In this document: in pieces, positions 36,794 through 46,879 of the stretch
Layout of the letters: each line of letters opens with the position of its first letter
Position numbering within the stretch: position 1 is the stretch's first letter
Assembly: GCA_031272205.1 (NCBI GenBank)
Contig: JAISUH010000016.1
Span: 1-51,598 of the forward strand
Length of the DNA stretch: 51,598 nt
Direction: 5' to 3'
Source of the DNA: Dysgonamonadaceae bacterium
GTDB lineage: Bacteria; Bacteroidota; Bacteroidia; Bacteroidales; Dysgonomonadaceae
The notes under the pieces: generated by a model
What the model saw: the letters and a program-made list of their open reading frames with translations, nothing else
What the model was told of the DNA's origin: nothing
The model's database searches: none
Position numbers and translations under genes: made by a program

Positions 36794-37951
36794 TTATGAT
36801 TCCTTCATCTTCCCGATTAGTTCCTTAATCACCGGAGATGCAAAAATCCAGCCTGTGCTCGCCACAAAGCCGAAGAACAAAAACCCGAAAAGGATGATCC
36901 CTCTGCGCGGCGCACTTTTTTGCGTGGGAACAACAACCGGGTCGATCACCGTGAGGATGGGTTTTGTTTCTTTCACGGAGATCTTTGCCTGTTCGAGTTG
37001 TTTGGCCAACTCGCTATAAACCGTATAGGCGATATTAAATTCGGTTTGAAGCCGAGCCTGAGTGGTGCGGGCGGTAGCGGAAATGAGCCCTTGATTGGCG
37101 TCCTGAAAAACGGCCAATGCCGTCTGTTTTTTCAGATAATCTTTTTCGGCGATATCGAAACTCTGCTGGACAAACAACAAGTTGTCTTCAACCTTCGCTA
37201 TCTTGAAAGCAATAACGTATTTTTCGAGAGTTTTACGAACCTGATCCGTAATTTGAGCGGCAGCCTCAGCCTCCGGAAAAACGTAACTGAGTTCCACATA
37301 GCCCTCTTTTTGATTCAACTCCAGTTGCATTGATTTCTGGATGGCGCTATATGCCTGATCTTCATTGGGTCCTAAAGTCAAAACGCCGACACTGTCCGCT
37401 TCAAAACTCAGGCTTTCGGAGGAGGCATCGGAGTCGGACTTCCGAAATGCGCCAATGATCACACCCGGCAATCCAAAGGTGTATTTTTTTACGGCTTTGA
37501 CCAAGTTAAAGGGCTGGTACTGTTTATCGGTATAATAGTCGTAAAGAGAGATGGGTTTTCCATCGGACTTCTCCACTACGATTTTTGTTTGCATGATTTC
37601 ACGTGTAAAGGGCAAACTTTTTATGATTTGGGGATATACCAGGGGCGACAGGGTCGGATTCGACGTTGAGGTAGAACCCATGTTTAAACCCATTACCGCC
37701 GCAAGACTTCCAACATTACTGCTGGAACCATATTTCCCGCTTTGCGGTACAACAATACAGCGAGCCGTATATTTAACCTGCGAAAAAATCGCAAAGAACA
37801 GTCCCAAGAGGATAAACACCCCTGTAACCGTCGCAATGAATTTCCGCTTCATCCACATTTTCCGGAGAATCTCTCCCAAATCTATTTCGCTTGATTCGGG
37901 TTGAGAATTTGTCCTGTTTTGTTCTTGGTTGGTGCTGTTATCTACGTTCAT
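36794..37951 (-). CDS. Wzz-type polysaccharide chain-length/export inner-membrane protein
   Basis: A 385-aa polysaccharide co-polymerase. A cytoplasmic N-terminus is followed by a membrane helix at about 37-57 (FIATVTGVFILLGLFFAIF), a large periplasmic region with coiled-coil helices (about 225-330, FDIAEKDYLKKQTALAVFQD and later), a Pro-rich motif VVPTQKSAPRRG, and a second helix near 350-370. There is no C-terminal BY-kinase domain, so it is Wzz-like rather than full Wzc. It lies 15 bp behind the Wza-like gene and is probably co-transcribed. No glycosyltransferases, flippase or polymerase are in this window. Confidence 0.88.
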   Translation of the reverse strand: MNVDNSTNQEQNRTNSQPESSEIDLGEILRKMWMKRKFIATVTGVFILLGLFFAIFSQVKYTARCIVVPQSGKYGSSSNVGSLAAVMGLNMGSTSTSNPTLSPLVYPQIIKSLPFTREIMQTKIVVEKSDGKPISLYDYYTDKQYQPFNLVKAVKKYTFGLPGVIIGAFRKSDSDASSESLSFEADSVGVLTLGPNEDQAYSAIQKSMQLELNQKEGYVELSYVFPEAEAAAQITDQVRKTLEKYVIAFKIAKVEDNLLFVQQSFDIAEKDYLKKQTALAVFQDANQGLISATARTTQARLQTEFNIAYTVYSELAKQLEQAKISVKETKPILTVIDPVVVPTQKSAPRRGIILFGFLFFGFVASTGWIFASPVIKELIGKMKES

Positions 37952-37966
37952 ATTCTTAATGCATAG

Positions 37967-40342
37967 TTATTTAACGAGGTTACTGACAAGCAATGCGATG
38001 GTGGTGATGGAAGTGGTTATGCTCAAAAGTCCCTGTATCGACATCGGTTCCCTGTCGGGTTTTTCGGGGACTATAATTTCGCATCCCGGTTCGATTTTAG
38101 CCCAATAGCCGGTCGCCACCTTTCCGTTCATATAGATGACAAAAGGTTTTGTCTTCATCGCCAAGCGCGAATAGCCTCCCGCCTGACTGATATAACTGCT
38201 CAAACGCATTCCCTTTTTGTAGGTTACAATATTGGGATACATCACGCCGCCCGATATCTTTACGGTTCCGTTGTACTGCGGAACGGTGAGGACATCCCCT
38301 TGCCGCAGAATAATATCATCTTCTTTCCCCGGATTCTTCAACGCTTTTTCCAAATCGATACCTACATATTGCGAAGAGAGGTCTATGTTGTCGATATACG
38401 CAGAATCCGTCTGTATTCGCGCTCTTGCCTTTAAAGCATCCCTTGTCATTTCCTGTTCAAAAGCGGTTAACTGGCGGGTCAGCCGAGCCCCTTTTACATA
38501 AGCCTGAGGGGTGAGGCCTCCTGCCCTTTTTATAAACGACGACAACCTCTCGCTCTTCTCGATCTTGGCATATTGTCCTTCAAACAACACTTCTCCTTCT
38601 ACGGTTACGTTTTGTTGGACTTCGTAGCTGGGCGATTTGCGGACAACAACCTGATCGTAGGGTTCCAGTGTAAACGATTTATCGTGCGATGCCATCAATC
38701 CTTCTTTAATGGAGAAAGAGAACGTTTCTCCGGTAACGTTTGCCGCTTGAGTGCTCACAGGATCTTTTATCCTTCTGTAAACATCTATGCGTGCCAACGA
38801 AGCAGCCTCTTCAAATCCGCCGGCGCGGAGGATCAAATCTTCGATGGACATGTTGTCGGCGAAAGGATAAGATCCCGGATTGCGGACTTCTCCCCCGATA
38901 AACACCGTACGAGACTCGTTCAGGTCGAGAACCGACGGAATATACAATCGGTCGTTTTTCCGAAGCGGCACATCCGCAACGCGATTATTCAACAGGGCAT
39001 CCAAATCGATGGACTCTACGATGCGAGTTAAATCTTCTTTTTCGCGGTTCAATATCACACGGTACAGAAATGCGTCGCCGGTTGTTCCACCCGCTATGTT
39101 CACCAAGTCTTTGACTGTTTTTATGCCGTCTCCCACAGCATATTTCCCCGGACGGTTGACGGCTCCCTCTATTTCTACCATATTGGAATATTTGTCGAGG
39201 ATATTCCCAACGTTTATACCGTCTCCGTCTTTCAATCTAAAAGAAGGATATTGCACTTGACGTACCGTAAAAACTTCCATTTCGGCATCTCCTTTCCGGT
39301 TTAGCTCGACATGTTCTTTATACGCCTCCCCTTTGAACCCTCCTGCAAAAGCAATCAGGTCTTTCAGGGTTTCATTGGGACGCATCTCGTATCGCATCGG
39401 GCGTTTGACCTCCCCTTTTATTTGCGCCAAAATCAAATAGGGATCTACTTTCACAATATCGCCGTCCTGAAGGGTCATGTCTCCGGAATTGTCGCCTTTC
39501 ATGAGATAGTCGTAAATATCGACCGTCGCGGCCACCTTGCCATTGCGAAAAACGCGAATGTTGCGCAGACTGCCGATATCGTTGATCCCTCCGGCAGAAT
39601 ACAGCGCATGAAAAACGGATGAAAACGAAGACAGGCGGTAGGTGCCCGGTACACGCACTTCTCCCATCACATTCACTTGTATGCTCCTTAAATTGCCGAC
39701 CGATATTGCCAAAAAAGTGTGCGGCTCAGGTGAGTCGAGATCGGAGTATATCGACGAGAAGGCATTTTTTATGCGTGTCGTAGCCTGATCTACTCGTACC
39801 CCGCTGAGCTGTATGCGCCCGATTCCCGGAACAAAGATGAAACCGTCGGGGGCTATCTTATAGCTCAAATTCAATTGCGAATCCCCCCAGACATCAATGA
39901 GGACTTCATCGCCCGGACCCAGCACATAGTTGGCCGGCGTCGGCATATTCATGTTGGGAGCGAACGTCAGGTTATTCGTGGAAAAAAAATCCTGACCGTA
40001 GATGTCGTTCACCGTCGGCGCGGGTTTATCCACCTGCCGATACGTATAAACCTCCGTCGCCTCGCGCTCATTACCTGTGGATACACCGTAACCGGAGCCC
40101 GACGACTGTTCCACCGTAAGGGTTCCCGATTCATAGACTTCTTTTATCCGCTGGAGCTGGGTGGTCGTAACACCTTTTTTTACCAATTCACGAAGGACTT
40201 GTTCCTGAGTCATGCCCGAACTTTTGTATTTCAGCGCTTGGGAAACAACATCCTGATCGCTCATCTGCGCAAAAAGAGAACTGTACAGAAACAAAAAAAC
40301 AACAACAAGAAAAAATGAGGTAAATCCGGTATTTCTGTGCAT
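37967..40342 (-). CDS. Wza-like polysaccharide export protein with several SLBB domains
   Basis: A 791-aa protein with a cleavable signal peptide (hydrophobic core then SLFAQ, about 10-26). An N-terminal helical region (about 27-70, QDVVSQALKYKSSGMTQEQV) is followed by the poly-export domain (YVLGPGDEVLIDVWGDS, about 141-157), then five or so SLBB-type units, each with a G-x-V-x-x-P-G pattern (MGEVRVPGTYRL, IEGAVNRPGKYAV, IGGEVRNPGSYPF, VEGEVLFEGQYAK, ISGGVMYPNIVTY). It is longer than E. coli Wza, as is usual in Bacteroidota. It forms the outer-membrane/periplasmic exit for an exopolysaccharide with the Wzz-like gene downstream. Confidence 0.9.
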   Translation of the reverse strand: MHRNTGFTSFFLVVVFLFLYSSLFAQMSDQDVVSQALKYKSSGMTQEQVLRELVKKGVTTTQLQRIKEVYESGTLTVEQSSGSGYGVSTGNEREATEVYTYRQVDKPAPTVNDIYGQDFFSTNNLTFAPNMNMPTPANYVLGPGDEVLIDVWGDSQLNLSYKIAPDGFIFVPGIGRIQLSGVRVDQATTRIKNAFSSIYSDLDSPEPHTFLAISVGNLRSIQVNVMGEVRVPGTYRLSSFSSVFHALYSAGGINDIGSLRNIRVFRNGKVAATVDIYDYLMKGDNSGDMTLQDGDIVKVDPYLILAQIKGEVKRPMRYEMRPNETLKDLIAFAGGFKGEAYKEHVELNRKGDAEMEVFTVRQVQYPSFRLKDGDGINVGNILDKYSNMVEIEGAVNRPGKYAVGDGIKTVKDLVNIAGGTTGDAFLYRVILNREKEDLTRIVESIDLDALLNNRVADVPLRKNDRLYIPSVLDLNESRTVFIGGEVRNPGSYPFADNMSIEDLILRAGGFEEAASLARIDVYRRIKDPVSTQAANVTGETFSFSIKEGLMASHDKSFTLEPYDQVVVRKSPSYEVQQNVTVEGEVLFEGQYAKIEKSERLSSFIKRAGGLTPQAYVKGARLTRQLTAFEQEMTRDALKARARIQTDSAYIDNIDLSSQYVGIDLEKALKNPGKEDDIILRQGDVLTVPQYNGTVKISGGVMYPNIVTYKKGMRLSSYISQAGGYSRLAMKTKPFVIYMNGKVATGYWAKIEPGCEIIVPEKPDREPMSIQGLLSITTSITTIALLVSNLVK

Positions 40343-40452
40343 AGTGTATGTTTTATTTAATCAAAAAGAATTATTCTATTTTTATGAAACTCAATCTGCT
40401 TTCAACATAAGGCCGATTTTAACGAACCTTGAATCATAGCAGGTTATAAAAG

Positions 40453-40460
40453 CAAAGGTA
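40453..40460 (-). promoter_or_regulatory. -7 promoter element upstream of the Wza-like gene (TACCTTTG)
   Basis: Matches TAnnTTTG on the minus strand, 111 nt before the start codon. The 325-bp interval 40343-40667 also holds an 8-C run (40531-40538) and the plus-strand element at 40588; nothing else is recognisable. Confidence 0.5.
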
Positions 40461-40530
40461 TAATAAATATTCGAATTTGAAGAATCTATTGAGAAAGAAT
40501 TTAAAAAGAAGTTCGTGCAATATGACCCCA

Positions 40531-40538
40531 CCCCCCCC
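40531..40538. repeat. Homopolymer C8 tract
   Basis: Eight C, preceded by CCCCA, between the two divergent promoters of the Wza-like and GNAT genes. Such tracts can slip and alter promoter spacing. It lies outside both coding regions, and 50 bp upstream of the plus-strand -7 element. Confidence 0.5.
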
Positions 40539-40587
40539 TTATTTTATTCAAAAAAATAACGCATCATCGAAAAAACAAAAAAATCAT

Positions 40588-40595
40588 TATCTTTG
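40588..40595 (+). promoter_or_regulatory. -7 promoter element of the GNAT gene (TATCTTTG)
   Basis: A perfect TAnnTTTG; the ATG at 40668 is 73 nt downstream. Confidence 0.65.
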
Positions 40596-40667
40596 TACTT
40601 TCAACCCAAAAATATGGAGAAAAGAAAATTGAATCGTCATTAAGCAACAATTTCAATATCTTAGAAA

Positions 40668-41798
40668 ATGGCTGTAACAATAAGAAAAGTAACCGACAAA
40701 AGCGCCCTGCGCAAATTTATTCAATTCGGCATCGACCTTTACGAAGGGAACGAATATTTTGTTCCTCCTTTGATTTATGATGAATCCGCAACGTTGAATA
40801 AAGAAAAGAACCCCGCATTTGAACAATGTGACGCAGATTATTTTCTTGCCTACCGCAATGAAGAAATCGTGGGGAGAATCGCAGTCATCATCAACCATAA
40901 ATCCAACGAAGTCTGGAATGAAAAAAATGCCCGCTTCGGATTTGTTGATTTCATTGACGATGTTGAGGTCGTCGATGCGCTTTTCGGCGCGGCTGAAAGC
41001 TGGGCTCGCTTTCGGGGAATGAACAAGATGCACGGCCCGCTGGGATTTACCGACTTCGACCATGAGGGCATGCTTATCGACGGGTTTGATCAATTAAGCA
41101 CATTATCAACCATTTACAACTATCCCTATTACGTTACCCACATGGAACGGATGGGCTATGTGAAAGATCAGGATTGGTTTGAATACAAAATACCCATCCC
41201 CAAAGAAATTCCCGAACGCTACATGAGGGTGGCTGAGGTGGTGAGAAAAAAATTCCGCCTGACCACAAAAAGGTTCCAGTCGAAAAAAGAGGTCTGGCCT
41301 TATGCACGGGGGATTTTTGAATTGTTGAACAAATCCTACAAAAACCTTTACGGCTTTGCCCCCTTGACCGAAAAGCAAATCGATTATTACGTGGAGATGT
41401 ACATCCCCATGTTGCGATTAAATTTTCTTTCGTTGGTATTGCGTGAGGAGGATAACAAATTAATCGGCGTCGGAATCGGATTGCCCAGCCTGTCGATCGC
41501 ACTGCAAAAGGCGAGAGGAAAATTCATGCCTTCCGGATGGTATCATCTTTACAAAGCGCTGAAAGGCAACGACAATAAAATTCTCGACCTGCTGCTCATC
41601 GGCGTGGATCCCGAATATCAGGGAAAGGGAGTTAATGCGCTAATTTTCAGTCAATTTATACCCGAAGCCATTGATTTAGGCTTCGAATATGCGGAGAGCA
41701 ATCCCGAATTGGAAATCAACAACAAGGTACAAACCTTATGGGACGACTTCAACGCCGTGCACCACAAAACACGCAGGGCGTTCATTAAAGAGATATAA
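40668..41798 (+). CDS. GNAT-fold acyltransferase (candidate bacterial ceramide synthase)
   Basis: A 376-aa cytoplasmic protein with an N-terminal GNAT-like half (YFVPPLIYDESATLNKEKNP, FLAYRNEEIVGRIAVIIN, FGFVDFIDD, GPLGFTDFDHEGMLIDGFD) and a second acyltransferase-like half ending GVDPEYQGKGVNALIFSQF, which carries the acetyl-CoA-binding Q/GxGxN loop. This double-length GNAT family is the one I associate with the bacterial ceramide synthase of Caulobacter-type sphingolipid pathways. With spt about 6.5 kb away, N-acylation of sphinganine is plausible. That is inference, since no substrate residue can be read. It is followed after 61 bp by parE. Confidence 0.75.
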   Translation: MAVTIRKVTDKSALRKFIQFGIDLYEGNEYFVPPLIYDESATLNKEKNPAFEQCDADYFLAYRNEEIVGRIAVIINHKSNEVWNEKNARFGFVDFIDDVEVVDALFGAAESWARFRGMNKMHGPLGFTDFDHEGMLIDGFDQLSTLSTIYNYPYYVTHMERMGYVKDQDWFEYKIPIPKEIPERYMRVAEVVRKKFRLTTKRFQSKKEVWPYARGIFELLNKSYKNLYGFAPLTEKQIDYYVEMYIPMLRLNFLSLVLREEDNKLIGVGIGLPSLSIALQKARGKFMPSGWYHLYKALKGNDNKILDLLLIGVDPEYQGKGVNALIFSQFIPEAIDLGFEYAESNPELEINNKVQTLWDDFNAVHHKTRRAFIKEI

Positions 41799-41859
41799 TT
41801 TCAAAACTTCATATCAATAAACAAGACAAACAAAACAGAAACGCGGATTTAGAACAGAC

Positions 41860-43722
41860 ATGAGCGAGTTAGAGCAAGATTTACAAAGCACAAACGGTAA
41901 TTACATCGAGGAAAATATAGTAACGCTCGAATGGCAGGAACACATCCGCCGCCGTCCGGGAATGTACATCGGCAAATTGGGCGACGGATCGTCGTCCGAC
42001 GATGGTATTTATGTCCTCTTGAAAGAAGTTTTAGACAACTCCATCGACGAATTCATGATGGGGTTCGGGAAAGTCATCGAGGTCAGCATCGAAGACGAAA
42101 GCGTTAGCATCCGCGATTACGGGCGGGGCATCCCCCTCGGCAAAGTAAAGGATGTTTCTTCGAAAATGAATACCGGAGCCAAATACGACTCCAAAGCGTT
42201 TAAAAAATCCGTAGGTTTGAACGGCGTGGGTATCAAGGCGGTAAACGCGCTTTCGTATCGCTTTTACATCGAAAGTTTCCGCGACAAACAGTCGAAGAGC
42301 GTTCTTTACGAGCGGGGAATCGTCATCGAAGACAACGATTTGAAATCCTCTTCCGAAAACAACGGTTCTCTCGTAACATTCACCCCCGACCGCGAAATTT
42401 TCGGCGACTATCACTATCGCGACGAATTTATCATTCCCCTGCTCAAAAACTATGTCTTCCTCAATGTGGGCTTGACAATCGTTTTCAACGGGCAAAAATT
42501 CTTCTCTAAAAACGGACTGGAAGATCTGCTGAACGAAAACCTCACTTCCGAAATACTCTATCCCATCATCCACCTGTACGGCGAAGACATCGAGATAGCT
42601 ATCACACACACCAACCAGTACGGCGAAGAATACTATTCGTTCGTCAACGGGCAGCACACTACGCAGGGCGGGACCCACCTCTCCGCTTTCCGCGAGGCCT
42701 CGGCGCGTGTCATCAAAGAGTATTTCAATCGTAATTTCGAATATTCGGACATCCGAAACGGCATTGTGGCAGCCATCAGCATCAAAGTGGAAGAACCTGT
42801 TTTCGAATCACAGACAAAGACTAAACTCGGATCTAAAGACATGTCGCCCAACGGCGTGTCGGTCAATAAATACATCAGCGATTTTCTGAAAAAAGAATTG
42901 GATAATTACCTGCACAAAAACCTTGAAACGGCCGATTTGATGCAGAAAAAAATTCTCGAATCGGAAAAAGAACGCAAGGCCATCGCCGGCGTAACCAAGA
43001 TGGCACGCGAACGCGCGAAAAAGGCCAATTTGCACAACAGAAAGCTCCGTGACTGCCGCATCCACTACAACGATAACAAAGGCGATAACTTAGACGACAC
43101 CAGCATTTTCATCACCGAGGGCGACTCGGCCAGCGGCTCTATCACTAAAAGCCGCGACCCGAATCTGCAAGCTGTTTTTAGTCTTAGAGGTAAACCTCTG
43201 AACAGCTTTGGATTGACAAAAAAAATCGTATATGAAAACGAAGAGTTCAACCTGCTGCAAGCCGCACTCAATATTGAAGAGAGTATGGACGATTTGCGCT
43301 ACAACAAGGTCATCATCGCTACCGATGCCGATACCGACGGTATGCACATCCGCCTGCTACTGCTCACGTTTTTCCTGCAATTTTTCCCCGATTTGGTGAA
43401 GAAAGGACACGTTTACATCCTGCAAACGCCCCTTTTCCGCGTGCGAAACAAAAAGAAAACATCGTATTGCTACACCGAAGAAGACCGCCTCGCAGCCATC
43501 GACGAACTGGGTCCAAACCCCGAAATCACACGGTTTAAAGGACTTGGTGAAATTTCACCCGACGAATTTAGCCATTTCATCGGAAAAGATATCCGCCTCG
43601 ACCGCGTTAGCATGCGCAAAGAGGATTTGCTGAAAGAACTGCTCGAATTTTATATGGGTAAAAACACACCCGAAAGGCAGAATTTCATCATCGACAATCT
43701 GGTAGTGGAAGTTGAGGACTGA
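41860..43722 (+). CDS. parE: DNA topoisomerase IV subunit B
   Basis: The ATPase subunit of topoisomerase IV, decatenating daughter chromosomes with ParC. The 620-aa protein has a GHKL ATPase domain with [17 protein letters not shown] and [14 protein letters not shown]. The transducer domain carries QTKTKLGS, and the TOPRIM domain has [11 protein letters not shown] and [15 protein letters not shown]. It lacks the insertion of GyrB, and the Bacteroidota-type neighbours (coaD and S41 protease downstream) match the conserved gene order I know for this parE. parC is not in the window. Confidence 0.93.
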   Translation: MSELEQDLQSTNGNYIEENIVTLEWQEHIRRRPGMYIGKLGDGSSSDDGIYVLLKEVLDNSIDEFMMGFGKVIEVSIEDESVSIRDYGRGIPLGKVKDVSSKMNTGAKYDSKAFKKSVGLNGVGIKAVNALSYRFYIESFRDKQSKSVLYERGIVIEDNDLKSSSENNGSLVTFTPDREIFGDYHYRDEFIIPLLKNYVFLNVGLTIVFNGQKFFSKNGLEDLLNENLTSEILYPIIHLYGEDIEIAITHTNQYGEEYYSFVNGQHTTQGGTHLSAFREASARVIKEYFNRNFEYSDIRNGIVAAISIKVEEPVFESQTKTKLGSKDMSPNGVSVNKYISDFLKKELDNYLHKNLETADLMQKKILESEKERKAIAGVTKMARERAKKANLHNRKLRDCRIHYNDNKGDNLDDTSIFITEGDSASGSITKSRDPNLQAVFSLRGKPLNSFGLTKKIVYENEEFNLLQAALNIEESMDDLRYNKVIIATDADTDGMHIRLLLLTFFLQFFPDLVKKGHVYILQTPLFRVRNKKKTSYCYTEEDRLAAIDELGPNPEITRFKGLGEISPDEFSHFIGKDIRLDRVSMRKEDLLKELLEFYMGKNTPERQNFIIDNLVVEVED

Positions 43723-43801
43723 TGATCAAAGAACGATGGGACGGATTGGCACAAAGGATAAAAAACCGATTGATACATCACAACCCATAAAAACAAACGC
43801 T

Positions 43802-44278
43802 ATGACTACAGATCGTCCCGCAGCATTACGCACCGCCCTCTTCCCAGGTACTTTCGACCCCTTCACCATCGGGCACGAATCGCTGATACGGAGAGGATTG
43901 GAACTTTTCGATGAAATGATTATCGCTATCGGGGTGAACGAAGCAAAAAAATCTTACTTTCCCTTAGATAAACGTCTCGACATGATTCGGGATTTATACG
44001 CCGCCGAACCGCGCGTGAAAGTGGAAAGCTACAACTCGCTCACCATCGATTTCGCAAAAAAAACAGGCGCGGGGTTTATTCTCCGCGGCATTCGATCGGT
44101 AAACGACTTCGAATACGAAAAAACCATCGCCGATATGAATAAAACCATTTCGGGCATAGAAACGTTAGTGTTATTTACCGAGCCGCAACTCACGCACGTC
44201 AGCTCTACTCTCGTTCGCGAATTGTTGCGCTATGGTCATGATGTCAGTAAATTTATACCGGAAGGAATGAAATTGTAA
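43802..44278 (+). CDS. coaD: Pantetheine-phosphate adenylyltransferase
   Basis: Adenylates 4'-phosphopantetheine to dephospho-CoA, the penultimate CoA step (EC 2.7.7.3). The 158-aa product, a normal length for CoaD, has the nucleotidyltransferase motif [16 protein letters not shown] (about 13-28), the pantetheine-binding stretch [22 protein letters not shown] (about 87-99) and the second ATP motif [11 protein letters not shown] (about 130-140). The frame is open from 43712, but ATG 43802 starts the homologous region ([18 protein letters not shown]). It lies 79 bp after parE. Confidence 0.95.
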   Translation: MTTDRPAALRTALFPGTFDPFTIGHESLIRRGLELFDEMIIAIGVNEAKKSYFPLDKRLDMIRDLYAAEPRVKVESYNSLTIDFAKKTGAGFILRGIRSVNDFEYEKTIADMNKTISGIETLVLFTEPQLTHVSSTLVRELLRYGHDVSKFIPEGMKL

Positions 44279-44316
44279 TTCCGCCGGCAAACCCAAGACA
44301 ATTAAAAATAAAATTC

Positions 44317-45936
44317 ATGTACAAAAAAATCTTCCCCGCAATTGCGGTTACACTCTTATTTTCCTTTACTGCTTTCTCCCAAGTGCGCTTCAGCTCCAAC
44401 GGAATAAAGCTGGAACGCACACTACAACTCATCGACAATTTGTATGTCGATGACGTCAGCGCCGACAACCTTACCGAATCGGCCATCCGTGCCATGTTGC
44501 ACGACCTCGACCCCCATTCGCAATACCTGAATGCCGAAGAAGTAAAAGAACTGAACGAACCGCTGCAAGGAAATTTCGATGGCATCGGCATCTCGTTCAA
44601 TATGATGCTTACCGACACGCTTTACGTGATGGAGGTGATCGCCGGCGGCCCCTCGCAAAAAGTGGGTCTGATGCCCGGCGACAAAATCCTTTTCGTAAAC
44701 GACACGCTGATTGCAGGCGTGAAAATGAAAACCAACGACATCATCAAAAAACTGCGCGGCCCGAAAGGAACAGTCGTGAACGTGCGGGTGCTGCGCCGCG
44801 GCACGCCGGAACTGCTCGATTTCCGCATCGTCCGCGATAAAATACCCATTTACAGCATCGAAGCCTCATACATGATCGACGCAAACACCGGATATATCCG
44901 CCTGAGCCGTTTCGGCGCCACTTCGACCGAAGAATTTTTGACTGCCGAAAAAGAATTGAAAGCCCAAGGAATGAAAAACCTCATCCTCGACTTGACGTAC
45001 AACGGCGGCGGTATCCTGCAAACAGCGGCCGATATCACCGACGAGTTCCTCGGTGCAGATAAACTGATTGTTTATACCGAAGGTAAACACCAACCCCGGC
45101 ACAACCTCGTCTCCACGGCAAAAGGACAGTTCGAGACGGGAAAACTCATCGTTATGGTGAACGAAAGCTCGGCTTCGGCAAGCGAAATTCTGTCGGGAGC
45201 GGTGCAAGATTGGGACAGAGCTGTGATTGTCGGCCGCCGCACCTTCGGTAAAGGATTGGTGCAACGCCAACTCCCCCTGACCGACGCCACAATGGTGCGA
45301 TTGACCGTCGCACGCTACTATACGCCTTCGGGACGCTGCATCCAAAAACCCTATGAAAACGGAAACGAAGAGGAATACGGTAAAGACCTTATCAAGCGCT
45401 TCAACAATGGCGAGATGCTGCATGCCGACAGCATCCATTTTCCCGATTCGTTGAAATATACCACACTGGTAACCAAACGTACCGTTTTCGGAGGGGGAGG
45501 GATTATGCCGGACTATTTTGTGCCGCTCGACACGACAAGCACCCGCCTGCACCGGATACTTAATGCGCAAGGCATCCTCAACAGGCTGTCAATCGGAGAA
45601 ATAGACAACAACCGCAAGCAACTGCTGAAATCCTATCCCAACGCGCAAGCGTTCAAGGTAAATTACACGGTCCCGCAAAAACTGTTTGACAAGATGAAAA
45701 CCATGGCCGAAAGTAGCTCTATAACCTGGGATCAGGCCGAGTTCGAAAAATCGAAAAAACTCATATCCGTGCAGTTAAAAGCCCTGATGGCTCGCGATTT
45801 ATACGATTCATCGGCTTTTTATTCCATCATTAACGAAGAGAACGAGATTTTCAGAGAAAGCCTCATCATCATAAACGACGACACCCGATACAACGATTTG
45901 CTTCAGGGGAAGAACAGAACAAAGACCAAAAACTAA
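44317..45936 (+). CDS. S41 family carboxy-terminal processing protease
   Basis: A periplasmic serine protease of the CtpA/Tsp type, 539 aa. A signal peptide (TLLFSFTAFSQ) is followed by an N-terminal helical part, a PDZ domain (about 75-165, IAGGPSQKVGLMPGDKILFVN) and the S41 catalytic domain. The nucleophile is the Ser of NESSASASEIL and the general-base Lys is in RRTFGKGLVQRQLP. The C-terminal 120 residues are a helical extension. It lies 38 bp after coaD and probably belongs to the same transcript, parE-coaD-S41-PPK2, all on the plus strand with gaps under 80 bp. Confidence 0.93.
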   Translation: MYKKIFPAIAVTLLFSFTAFSQVRFSSNGIKLERTLQLIDNLYVDDVSADNLTESAIRAMLHDLDPHSQYLNAEEVKELNEPLQGNFDGIGISFNMMLTDTLYVMEVIAGGPSQKVGLMPGDKILFVNDTLIAGVKMKTNDIIKKLRGPKGTVVNVRVLRRGTPELLDFRIVRDKIPIYSIEASYMIDANTGYIRLSRFGATSTEEFLTAEKELKAQGMKNLILDLTYNGGGILQTAADITDEFLGADKLIVYTEGKHQPRHNLVSTAKGQFETGKLIVMVNESSASASEILSGAVQDWDRAVIVGRRTFGKGLVQRQLPLTDATMVRLTVARYYTPSGRCIQKPYENGNEEEYGKDLIKRFNNGEMLHADSIHFPDSLKYTTLVTKRTVFGGGGIMPDYFVPLDTTSTRLHRILNAQGILNRLSIGEIDNNRKQLLKSYPNAQAFKVNYTVPQKLFDKMKTMAESSSITWDQAEFEKSKKLISVQLKALMARDLYDSSAFYSIINEENEIFRESLIIINDDTRYNDLLQGKNRTKTKN

Positions 45937-45960
45937 CCCGTCACCTAAATATGCAACGCT

Positions 45961-46833
45961 ATGGATTACAATTATTCTAAATTGAGGGTAAAAGAGGGGT
46001 CGAAAGTCAAATTGAAAGACTATCCGACCGACGAAAATGGCGGCTTCGATAAAAAATCGGCAAAAGATGAGCTTAAAAAAAATATCAAAGAACTATCTGA
46101 TTTTCAAGAGCTTTTTTATGCAGACGACCGCTATTCGCTGCTCATCATTTTGCAGGCGCCCGACGCGGCCGGAAAAGACGGCGTTATCCGGCATGTGATG
46201 TCAGGCATCAATCCACAGGGATGCCGCGTGCACAGCTTCAAAACGCCTACCAAAACAGAATTGGAACACGATTATCTGTGGCGGCACTATTTGGCTTTGC
46301 CCGAACGCGGCATGATCGAAATTTTCAACCGCTCGCACTACGAAAACGTATTGGCAACGAAAGTCAATGCCCCATTCATCCTCAACGAACGCATTCCGGA
46401 ATATGATTCCACAGACAAATTAGACAAGGATTTTTGGGAAAACCGTTACAAATCCATCAATCACTTCGAAAAACACCTGCACGAAAACGGAATGTGCATC
46501 CTCAAATTCTTTTTGCACATCTCGAAAGACGAACAGAAAAAACGCTTCCTTTCGCGGCTCGAAAAACCGGAAAAGAACTGGAAATTCAGCTCGGCCGACT
46601 TATCGGCACGCGCCCAATGGGACGAGTACCAAAAGGCTTACGAGGAGATGATGGAGAAAACATCGACCGACTATGCACCGTGGTATATCATCCCGGCCGA
46701 CAAAAAATATTTCGCCCGCGTGGCCGTCGGCGATATTATTTTAGACCTGTTCAAATCGCTCAAACTTCGCTTCCCAAGCTCCGAATCGCCCGAAATGATG
46801 GCAAAAGCGAAAGAACAACTGATGAGTGAATAA
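45961..46833 (+). CDS. Polyphosphate kinase 2 (PPK2) family protein
   Basis: Uses polyphosphate to phosphorylate nucleotides (AMP/ADP/GDP, class to be determined) or the reverse. The 290-aa, single-domain product has the P-loop APDAAGKDG (66-74), the lid region GINPQGCRVHSFKTPT, the segment WRHYLALPERGMIEIFNRSHYEN, and the C-terminal APWYIIPADKKYFARV with the second conserved Arg. Length and motifs suit class III (AMP/ADP) or I equally well. It is 24 bp after the S41 gene. Beyond the stop codon the sequence enters the repeat-rich region. Confidence 0.92.
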   Translation: MDYNYSKLRVKEGSKVKLKDYPTDENGGFDKKSAKDELKKNIKELSDFQELFYADDRYSLLIILQAPDAAGKDGVIRHVMSGINPQGCRVHSFKTPTKTELEHDYLWRHYLALPERGMIEIFNRSHYENVLATKVNAPFILNERIPEYDSTDKLDKDFWENRYKSINHFEKHLHENGMCILKFFLHISKDEQKKRFLSRLEKPEKNWKFSSADLSARAQWDEYQKAYEEMMEKTSTDYAPWYIIPADKKYFARVAVGDIILDLFKSLKLRFPSSESPEMMAKAKEQLMSE

Positions 46834-46860
46834 AAAGTATCCCTGCCCCCACAGGGGAAT

Positions 46861-46879
46861 GTAGAGACGGGATACCCCG
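46861..46879. repeat. Decayed GTAGAGACG-type repeat unit
   Basis: GTAGAGACGGGATACCCCG resembles one arm of the palindrome at 46956, without its second arm. It lies directly before the inverted-repeat copy at 46880. Confidence 0.4.
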
